Assembly: GCA_036873135.1 (NCBI GenBank)
Contig: JAPTYO010000004.1
Span: 34,319,105 to 34,383,104, forward strand
Direction of reading: 5' to 3'
Source of the DNA: Clarkia xantiana subsp. parviflora
Taxonomy: Eukaryota > Streptophyta > Magnoliopsida > Myrtales > Onagraceae
DNA length: 64,000 bases
Every line of letters begins with the position of its first letter. The first letter of the stretch is position 1. The notes beneath the pieces were generated by a model, which searched no databases, had not been told where the DNA came from, and was given only the letters and a program-made list of their open reading frames with translations. The translations under genes and the position numbers were made by a program. Shown here piece after piece: positions 56,901 through 64,000 of the stretch.

Positions 56901-57175
56901 CATTGGGAGGAGGTGTCAATTTCACATTCACACCTCTCACACTCAGCATAGAAGAAATTTTCCACAAGCACCTCAAGCAAGAGCTACCAACATGCAGGGA
57001 GGAAGGCAAGGCCTTCCTAGGAAGAGATGCACAAGGTTGGTGTGAGTACCATGGGACCTGGGGGCATCAAACCAATGACTGCATGGTGTTGAAGGTGGAA
57101 GTGGAAGAAATGATTTACAATGGAGACTTCAAGGAATACGTGGCAACAGACACAGTGACCACCCCATATCTTTAG
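53927..57175 (+). CDS. gag: Gag-Protease-Gag' polyprotein of element F (1082 residues)
   Basis: This is one open frame from the first ATG after the PBS. Residues 1 to about 270 are Pro/Gln/Arg-rich and low-complexity. About 290-455 is the Gag core (IAKYNGKGDPLEHIQQHEA, ASHWFFSLPSESIHSW, DESLASYYTRFNQNI, EGEIIRAFIRNLG). At 550 starts a zinc knuckle WCDNHEAYGHDTNEC fitting CX2HX4HX4C. Near 694 is the Tat-type protease site (KRILVDGGNSADLL), followed by FPLVGFSGATSYPLG and YNGILGRTTINPY. Instead of RT, a basic linker (about 820-880) leads to a second Gag-like segment (IDDIKQMPQESISSYFQRF, RGEAVRAFIRNIHP), then a second intact knuckle WCEYHGTWGHQTNDC at 1038. It ends with TAG. The frame is uninterrupted, which fits a functional product. 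Expected role: particle formation and RNA packaging, perhaps with self-cleavage. Confidence 0.85.
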   Translation: MTNSRVSRPQHPPGGNGRRREPVPPGRRPNPGKQPMHPEPQEIPQPPQQQNNQEGGPSRPAGAESSTASTPRARRPQREREQQGVPSHNTAPPEGYYYEEQPQRYPYGMPAQRDGNRAHTAYARPAYTQGTYTEAHEEEQIPAEEYYSHPRAGQREEQRRYHQEPPPEGRQQFVPPRQQQSNRAYTPLGEERQARPPRRQDFYEAPQQAYQGYTYSPYQQGQGNPVSPVYNYSGYQRGYTPAQVMITPEEIEAMITRKLNESKKPSLHCLSDKTNHPFTRELEMNRVPDSLHTVQIAKYNGKGDPLEHIQQHEASLFGRTTDERYKALLFPNTLSGVASHWFFSLPSESIHSWEQLKAKFLQRYLGERKLLKGTGSIDDVKQEYDESLASYYTRFNQNIADIQGDITEGEIIRAFIRNLGRFGSTLAEKMAKKPASTLEELAGRVKTHIDLERHRASKKAKIQAAKEDTQRPNKEKPPQAPHHARQQEWRPPQQRNQMGEPLKAREINVIKFIPLNATPATVLREMRNQKLWSPPARWRAPMVGNHKDRWCDNHEAYGHDTNECFSLKLSINNIVQRGELKQFVDHGGNSMQLGPSQKDKGKGKIDYNPPPNKRGVINMIHGGVASGGPTANAREVYASKLSSVPRWRKRPREGEEVKIEFSEKDKSHIVFPHDDALVITLDIDNFDVKRILVDGGNSADLLSLRVLEEIGKTKADIKPVNFPLVGFSGATSYPLGMITLPVTMGQGWTQLKVNVNFLVVESLGAYNGILGRTTINPYEIVPSTVHQKLKYITENGVGEVLGDQRTARQCYVNSMRHGSHGTDTVAVVMVGANQDRRRRGGRQRQGRRRSGVTLRLSRQLFQTVPTRRHRSKAVKVTSIPWQPDTTIGNRTRNSILRGFRYIDDIKQMPQESISSYFQRFFDYGANMDITRGEAVRAFIRNIHPNSFGAYGGLYEMVMTNTMRELKARLDRAFAQEAEQLDEAPKRGNEMDTLGGGVNFTFTPLTLSIEEIFHKHLKQELPTCREEGKAFLGRDAQGWCEYHGTWGHQTNDCMVLKVEVEEMIYNGDFKEYVATDTVTTPYL

Positions 57176-57435
57176 TTTTATATCTAGCATTTCGCATGTT
57201 TCAGCTTTACAAGCTTTTCAAAAAACAACTTTTGAGAAGGAGAATTCACGAAGTTACTCCAACTCTACAACTATCTTTCATTCCTACAAAGGGTGTCTTG
57301 GTGCACCAAGGCATCCCAAGTGTACAAAAACATGAATGCTCCTAAGGGAGTAGTAGTTACTCAAAAGTATTTTCCAGTGAATGTAGCGGTATACTCACGA
57401 AGTTATCCTTACACAGATATGACTTCAAGTCAATG

Positions 57436-58015
57436 ACAGGATCGACGCCCCCAAGAGCGTATCTTGAGAGTAGTTTTCATACTACGACATTCGACGCCCC
57501 CAAGAGCGTATCTTGAGAGTAGTTTCCATACTACGACATTCGACGCCCCCAAGAGCGTATCTTGAGAGTAGTGTTCATACTACGACCTTCGACGCCCCCA
57601 AGAGCGTATCTTGAGAGTAGTTATTACACTACGACCTTCGACGCACCAAGAGCGTATCTTGAGAGTGGTTTCCAAAAACTACGAACTTCGACGCCCCCAG
57701 GAGCGTATCTTGAGAGTAGTGTTCATACTACGACCTTCGACGCCCCCAAGAGCGTATCTTGAGAGTAGTTATTACACTACGAATTCGACGCACCAAGAGC
57801 GTATCTTGAGAGTGGTTTCCAAAAACTACGATTTCGACGCCCCAGGAGCGTATCTTGAGGTAGATTTGCAACCTACCAGATTCGACGCCCCCAAGAGCGT
57901 ATCTTGAGGTAGAAAAAACACTACCAGTTCGACGCCCCCAAGAGCGTATCTTGAGGTAGATTTCAAACTACCAGTTCGACGCCTACCAGGAGCGTATCTT
58001 TGGTCTAACCTGAGC
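57436..58015 (+). repeat. 49-bp minisatellite after the element F polyprotein gene
   Basis: About 12 units share GACGCCCCCAAGAGCGTATC and TTGAGAGTAG, spaced 44-50 bp. Further diverged units (GGGAGCCTATCCTGTGAAAC) run to about 58210. Its position matches the 26-bp array after pol in G. Confidence 0.88.
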
Positions 58016-58254
58016 CCTCCGGGAGCCTATCCTGTGAAACGTTAAGTGCCGTCCGAGAGCCTGTCTCGTGAACAGATTTTGACACCCGTCAAGAACGTAT
58101 CGGTGGACTAACCTGTGCCCTCCGGGAGCCTATCCTGTGAAACGTTAAGTGCCGTCCGAGAGCCTGTCACGTGAACAGATTTCGACGCCCACCAAGAGCG
58201 TATCTTTGGTCTAACAGTACAACGTATACCGTGTAAGGGGTATCAGAAGAGATC

Positions 58255-58375
58255 ATCACACCATGCTTAGAAGGATACCAAGGATACCATGCTTATAAGG
58301 ATACCATGCTTAGAAGGATACCATGCTCAAAAGGATACCATGCTCAGAAGGATACCATGCTCAGAAGGATAACAT
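58255..58375 (+). repeat. 17-bp repeat (AAGGATACCATGCTCAG)
   Basis: About six units lie between the 49-bp array and the 3' end of the antisense gene. Confidence 0.85.
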
Positions 58376-58728
58376 GAGAAAGAAATTTCTAAGTAAAGTA
58401 ATGTGAAGAACAAGTAATGTTTTTTCTTTATGAAATGACAGGTATGACATGAAGGAAACCACGAAAGAAGGACAAGTAAAGGAAATACACCAAGGGAAGG
58501 GTCCATACCCAAAGAGCCATACACAAGGCATAGGGAGGCATCATGAGAAGAGATATATACAAAAGCATGAGAAGCACTAATGTAAAGGCAAACGAACCAC
58601 GTAGTCAACAACACAATGCGGCAAATGAAAGTAACAACAAACACCATCACAATCTCAAAAGACACTCAACCCATACAAGGGGAGAAGGAGTGTAGTTATA
58701 TATACAAGGATAGCATAAGATAAACAAG

Positions 58729-61188
58729 TCAGTCAGAACCTTCGGGGGAGTCACCCTCACCCCCTGAAGCTGAACCGCCAGCGGAAATGGATGAAGAGGA
58801 GGAGTCTGAGGTACCAATCTCCACAGGTGTAACATCCACCTGGGCAGGGGCAGCCTCGTCTGCAACAGCAGCCTGACCCATCAGAACAGTCGCGTAGCCA
58901 GTGGCATATGGCCCAAAGTCACCAAGGTCACCAAACGGGAACTGAGGATCAATCCGGTATATGTGATCAACCAGATACTCACCGAACTGGTTCATCTCCT
59001 GAGTGAGACGCGTGCTATAATCAGCGGTGAAGGCAGAGGAGGCCTTGTACTCAGACACCGCGACAGCCCTCTCCTCCGCCCGACACTTAGCCTCCAACTT
59101 CCGCAGCTCCTCAGAATGGAGCGACGCGGCAACCTCAGCTTCCCGGCGCAAACTGCCCACAGTAGTCTCAAGCAAGGACACCTGGTCCCGGAGCTCCTGC
59201 ATCCTCAAATCAGATATACGCGCCTTCTCAGCAGCAGTGGCGACCTCCGCCTTGAGAGAGACCTGGCTGTCCTCAAGGGTCTTCCTCTCGTCAGATAACT
59301 CGAGCACGAGCGAGGACATGTTCACCATGTCAGACATACCCTAACAATTCAAACATGGGATGAGTAACCAAAAGATAGCCATTATGAAAGTAATAAAAGG
59401 AAAGTAAGGAACAACTCACAGGTGCATAACGAGAAAGTACCCCCTGAACAAAGCGCCGAGTCTCCCCAGGAGACTTGGGCGGAGCAACACGATCGCCAGG
59501 GGGGATGGCGCCGCGGAGTACGCGGACGCCAACCTCAGGAGTCCGCAAAGAGGAGGTGCTATCGAGGTGAAACTCCTTCAGACCAGCGAAGGGAGTCCAC
59601 TCAGACCCAATAACATCTTCATCAGTAAGCCGTGCGAAATCCTTCCGACTTAAAGTCGGAGGCCCACCTACACAAGCAAAGCAAGTCAAGGGAGAACATA
59701 AACATAGAAGGATCAGCAACAAGGTAGAGATCATACCTGAGGACCGCGCCCTCGGCTGGGGGGCAGGGGAACCACCACCAGCAGGTCGCTTCCCTTTGTC
59801 AGCCAGGGAAGGCACCTCTTCGACCACCATCTCCTTATCACGAGATGGGATCGGAGGACGAGCAGTAGGCGAAGCAGGATCCACAGCCTTCTTTCTCTTA
59901 GCAGCCGAGGCCCCGACCTCAGAATCAGATCTCCGCGACTTGGACTTGGAAGGTCCAGAATCTCTGCCAACGGAGACGACCCTCTCAGTCACCAAGGGGG
60001 AGCGCCCTAGCAAGGTAAGAAAAACAAGATAAGGAAAACATAGGTTATACCATAAAGAAGCAAATAGGAGAAAGCATACCAGAGGCCCCAGCCTTCTTCC
60101 CAGGCAGAGGGGATTTCTTCAAAGCAGAACTAGAAGGAGCCTTCCTCTTGCTCAGATCAACAGGGGCTCCCTGCACGTTATAGGTTTTTCCATGAAACCA
60201 ACCTATAAAGGAAGAGCAGAAGGTAAATAAAGATGGAAAGACCAAGTGACATACCGAACCCCCGGAGTCAGGAGTCAGACTGATCCCGGCCTCGTAAAGA
60301 TCCGTCTCAGTCACTAAGGACACGGGGCAGTAAGACCGGGTCCTGTTGCTCTCGTGAATGATCTTCATAGTCTTCAAATCAACTGAAGAGAACTCTCCAA
60401 AAGCAGGCCAACCATCGGACCGATCCTCATTCAAAACCGACCAAGTGACGTATCGGTCCGTAATGAAGAAGTAATGCTTAGCCCAGTGACTGGCCGAATT
60501 GTCACTCTGGGTCACGAAACGGAGGGAGGTATCCCACTCGACCCCACTCAACCCGAAATCGGCGAATCGGGGATCTTTAAAGGTCGGATGGCGAGTTACG
60601 AAACTCGCAAACCCCACCTTCGTCCGGTACTGGAACCGATAGAAGCATCGGAATAGAACGAGAGAGTACTTCCAGGAGTACCAATGGCACAATACCCGGA
60701 AGCCCACCCAGACACGGAGGGCACTGGGGGCAAGGTTCACAGGAGAAATCCTGAAGAACCTGCTCAACTCTATAAGCTCGTCACAGTAAGGCAGCCTCAG
60801 CCCGAATCGGATCTGGGAAGGGTACACGGCGACCTTCCCTATAGGAGGCTCCGTCACCGTCTCGCGAGTATTCCCCAAGGAGGGGAGAAAAGGATACAGA
60901 GGCTCATCTAGGGGACAGATATCTCCTAGGGTGACATGTTCGTTGTAATCGGACCTAGTGAGATGGTTCTCTGACAGGATAGCGAGACCTAAGGCAAAGG
61001 TAGCAGGAAACCCCAAAGCACGAATCAAATTTCGACTAACACCCCAATGAAGGTCACGGTACTAAGCTAGCAATAGGAAAGGAAGTAACGCGACCGAAAA
61101 GGAAGAGAAAAAGGAACTCACTCGTTCTTCGGAGAATACGACGTCTCTGAAGAGTCTGCGTACGTGGACACCACCAGGAGTATAGTAC
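58729..61188 (-). CDS. Antisense multi-exon gene of element F (putative gypsy-type transposon family), at least 667 residues
   Basis: Minus-strand exons, by frame and splice sites: a possible first piece 61188-61122; 61035-60255; 60170-60080; 60006-59737; 59667-59420; 59340-58729 (stop). Introns are 86, 84, 73, 69 and 79 nt, all GT..AG (donors GTGAGT, GTATGT, GTATGC, GTATGA, GTGAGT). The last five exons plus two bases give exactly 668 codons. The large exon resembles the plant 'putative gypsy type transposon' domain: GLRLPYCDELIELSRFFRIS, PVNLAPSALRVWVGFRVLCH. Next is a Lys/Arg-rich stretch (AAKRKKAVDP) that could be a nuclear signal. The last exon is a predicted coiled coil (LELSDERKTLEDSQVSLKAE) with an acidic Ser-rich tail. 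I found no start codon; an upstream exon is likely. Function is unknown; DNA or chromatin binding is a guess. Confidence 0.75.
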
Positions 61189-62714
61189 CTACCACGACAC
61201 GACAAATATCAGGACAAGAGAAATTTCCGAGGAACCGGAAATACCCCGACACTCAACCAACGACAACAACCAAGTTGAATAATTTTATCCGAGCCTAAGG
61301 TCGGGTTTTGGAAAAAATTACCATTATACCCTCCAACAAAGATTAACGCACCAACGGCGGCACGACATCAAATTCAAGACCGGGATAGCCCAATCGGACA
61401 AAAAACCATATCCGGACGACCGGCAAACATTTTTTCCCAAAATCCACAACTACCAACGGCTATCTACGACAATCCCACATTCAATTAAATTTCGGCAATC
61501 AAGCATCGGCAATCAAGCATCGGCAATCAAATATCAACGATTCAAAAATCAACGTTTCACGCGGTAACGGAAGGGAAAAGAGCGGACCTTCGGAAAACCC
61601 GACCCGATGTGATAAACGGGTCCGGAATTCAAATTTGAACGTTGCCGGGAATCAGGTCCTCGCCGGAAATCGGACCCCGTCGTCGCCGGAACTGGTTTCG
61701 GTCGCCCCACCGTCGCCGGAAGCCGCCGTGGGTCACACCGGAGCTACTTCCTATCGCCGTCGACAACCCCCGCTGGACCTGGTGCCGTCGTCGCCAGAGG
61801 TGAGCTCGTCGTCGATCACCGTCGTCGTCCGTCCAATGCCGTCGCCGGAAGAAGACTCACCGTCGAAGCATTCCGACGCCGCTGCTCGATTGGTCACCAC
61901 CCTCCGCCGGCCAAGCTCGTGCCGTGTCGCCCAGGTCCGTCAGCCGCCGTCTCGAGCTGCTGGTCTGCCAATCGCCTTCGCCCGTGCTGGTGGTTCCCTC
62001 CCGCCGGAGCTGCTGGCCGGATTTTTACTCCTTGGTGAAAATTTCGGCCGGCCCTAACCTTGGGGGTGCTCTCAAAACTTTTCTTGCTCTCCAAGGGTGA
62101 GTGAAGAGGGAAGATGGTGGCTATGGTGATTCTTTGAGGTATTTTTCTAACTCCTTTCTATATTAAAAGATGATAGGGTTTTTTAAAAGGGTTTTAATCA
62201 CCACCCTCCATCTATCTTTAAAATGAGATCTAAGGGCCAAGGAGAGGTCATCATTTTTATTATTTTCAACTATGGCTAAGTATATCTCTATACTTAGAAA
62301 AATTATCAAGTTAATTTCATTTTTGAGCACTTCATACTTAGAAAATTTTTTGGCCAAAATTAAAATTTTTCCTCACCCAGATAGAATCCCGGAGTGAAAT
62401 TGAAGCATAAGTCATTTAATTACATTCGTATCACACCCCTGTGCAAGTGTGTATTTTTTGAGTAGGCACCTGTAGCAGAGATAAGTTTATTACTCCTATC
62501 TCAGGCGGACGCGTGCCTAGGCACACGTCCGTGCTAATCTGACGTTTACAATTCCTCTATCTCATTAAACAGGGGGCAGAGTCAGAGGCACGCATCCATG
62601 GGTAAGCAAACATTCAGACAAAGAAGGTAAAACCCCGGTTTCAAATTGCGCGTGTCATACCATCCTAAAATAGAGTCAATCAAGGGTTAGGCCATTGGTT
62701 GACTCGGGGGCATG
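61189..62714 (-). promoter_or_regulatory. Upstream region of the antisense gene, with a GC-rich block
   Basis: About 61600-62060 is GC-rich with many GTCGCCGGA(A) words and opens a 140-codon plus frame (61635-62057). Its base composition differs from the rest of F and is like a plant gene exon or leader. 61490-61550 has three CAATCAAGCATCGG units. 62100-62450 is AT-rich. A promoter for the antisense gene must lie here or in the 3' LTR; I cannot place it. The plus frame has no recognisable domain. Confidence 0.4.
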
Positions 62715-63550
62715 TGATGGATATACGCCCAATTTGAACCCGTTGACTTCCGAACCGTTGTATTTTTATCGTCACATTTATGATTGTAAATCGAAACTTC
62801 AACCCGGACACTTCGCGAGAACATCGACGGCTCGGACGGGGCCGAAGTGCCCATCCGGCCGGGGCGAACTCACCTAGGTGAGGTTGGGTGGCCACACCCG
62901 ACCTCCCCTAGGGGAGATCGGGTGGACCAACCCGATCTCTCCTAGGAGAGATCGGGTCGGCCAACCCGATCCCTCCTAGGAGGGATGGGGTTGGCCAACC
63001 CCACCCTCCCTAGGAGGGGTTGGGTGTCCTCACCCAACCCCTACCCTTGGGGGTCAGATTTCTCCCCCCCCCCCCCCAAGGGCCCCGACACCACTTTCGG
63101 ACTCCCACGCTCGGTCCACTCCGCCTACCTCCTCCGAATCCTAAGGTCTTAATTATGCGCTTGGAGGTTAATTAATTGTGTTTAAAGGTTAACGATGTCA
63201 TTAAGCCACCTTAATGACACCGTTGCCTATAAATACTCCACCTTCACAACTCATTTGATCATCTTGGCCATTTGGACATTTTAGCTCTGACATCTCTCTA
63301 GCTTTATCTCTCTAGAAGAATACTGACTTAGGCATCGGAGAGGGTTCACCAGGCACCACCCCCCCCCCCCCTCCGTGTCTGGTATTGCCCCTTCTGCAGG
63401 GTAGAAGGAGAGAAAGAGCAAAGGAAGGAAGGAAGGAAAGAAGAAGACAGGCTAAGGCAGGGCAACTCAGGAACACCGGACCGCACACATCCCCCGTAAG
63501 GAGTGAGATCAAAGCCGACCCCCCGTTGACCTAGATCTCATAACTTAACA
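62715..63550 (+). repeat. Element F 3' LTR
   Basis: The LTR is 836 bp and pairs with 53046-53875. CCTAGG palindrome cores begin at 62873 with the same 34-bp spacing. The 6-bp length difference is explained by C runs at about 63064-63077 and 63359-63371. Confidence 0.92.
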
Positions 63551-63555
63551 TGTAC

Positions 63556-64000
63556 TGCCAACATAATAATGTATTTGAAGGTTATTGCTCCACCAAATGA
63601 TTCTATATTAATTGTCATCTTTCTGCGGAAAAGTCTTTGTCTTACGGGTTGTGCCTATCTTACGAGGCAGTCTATTTATGCAGAAATTATTTATATCAAC
63701 TTGCTATCACATTATGCATTTTTCTTGCTCATACTTGCGTCTTTTCAAACTTTGGCCAATCATAATGATTTTATGATCCTCGTCTTCTTTTAAGATTTCA
63801 CTCGTGAATAATATTCAAAATTGTTGTCGACAACTTGATATCTTTGGTTCTATAAATTCTCATTAATGGAATAACTCATCAAGATCTCTTTATTGTAATA
63901 ACTTTCAGGTACCTGAACCACTTCTAATGTTTCATATTTAGTTACGTCTTTATTTATTTTGGGAAATCACCTCCATAATAAGACCATATTTTTATTTCTT
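63556..64000 (-). pseudogene. pol: Copia H pol 5' part (RT start), continues beyond window
   Basis: Immediately right of the TSD of F the minus strand encodes ITFKYIIMLAV, which leads into NMRLM on the other side of F. The two halves form the conserved RT stretch before the VTAYLYGSL region of Copia. Further right, NNFEYYSRVKS and similar fit the upstream linker loosely. Stops are frequent. Confidence 0.6.

Larger units (their letters stand above)
53046..63550 (+). mobile_element. Element F: recent non-autonomous Gypsy (Tat-like) with Gag-Pro-Gag' and an antisense spliced gene
   Basis: LTRs are 53046-53875 and 62715-63550. By eye they differ by one base (GATATACGGCC/GATATACGCCC) and by two C-run lengths, so insertion is recent. 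The TSD TGTAC is perfect (53041-53045 and 63551-63555). A PBS TTGGCGCCGTCTGTAGG follows the 5' LTR, and a purine tract TGACTCGGGGGCATG precedes the 3' LTR. Sense strand carries one 1082-codon frame; the antisense strand a multi-exon gene. No RT, RNase H or integrase motif occurs in 10.5 kb, so F must use enzymes from another element. Confidence 0.92.

Noticed and set aside
60202..60255. Alternative 52-nt intron (acceptor TTTATAG) in the antisense gene of F
   Set aside because: It would shift the frame to an early stop. Using the later acceptor GTGCAG gives an 84-nt intron that keeps the conserved-looking frame.

Overview
The window is nuclear DNA from a flowering plant, almost certainly repeat-rich heterochromatin. 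I find no host gene I can support. Nearly everything is transposable element, mostly LTR retrotransposons nested in one another. The evidence is paired LTRs with TGT..ACA/TGA..ACA ends, TATAAAT boxes, tRNA primer-binding sites, polypurine tracts, target-site duplications (TSDs), Gypsy and Copia protein motifs, and plant-type GT..AG introns. The species cannot be named from this.

Layout. 1-730: AT-rich flank. 731-13813: element A, a non-coding Gypsy-like unit made of minisatellites in the order LTR-internal-LTR-internal-LTR; element B (1424-6029, gag only, plus part of an antisense spliced gene) sits inside its first LTR. 14365-17642: minus-strand Copia with gag, protease and integrase remains but no reverse transcriptase (RT), TSD CAAAT. 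18210-18906 and about 19098-20061: two related long-TIR foldback elements, the first with a 9-bp MULE-like TSD. 20186-21167: non-autonomous hAT (8-bp TSD CAATTTAG). 21948-50125: a composite in which minus-strand Copia pol pieces (copy E) are flanked by C-type LTR sequence. Copy E is split by D (25185-33305, TSD CCTTT, a large non-coding derivative) and by G (33433-41988, TSD GGTCC, a decayed Gypsy with gag, PR, RT, RNase H and IN). The C-type internal region (42281-49501) is minisatellite mosaic. 50126-51605: anonymous. 51606-53045 and 63556-64000: minus-strand Copia H, whose RT is split by F (53046-63550, TSD TGTAC).

The most interesting object is F. Its two LTRs differ, by eye, by one substitution and two C-run lengths, so it moved recently. 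It has no RT or integrase. In sense it carries one uninterrupted 1082-codon frame reading Gag, protease, then a second Gag-like segment with its own zinc knuckle. In antisense it carries a multi-exon gene with intact GT..AG introns, coding at least 667 residues. Its LTR holds five CCTAGG-centred palindromes at an exact 34-bp spacing. G and B also carry antisense spliced genes in the same 3' position, and the one in G is open although G's gag-pol is broken. B, F and probably C look like parasites needing RT and integrase from an autonomous relative.

All comparisons were made by eye; divergence counts are approximate and no database was consulted.
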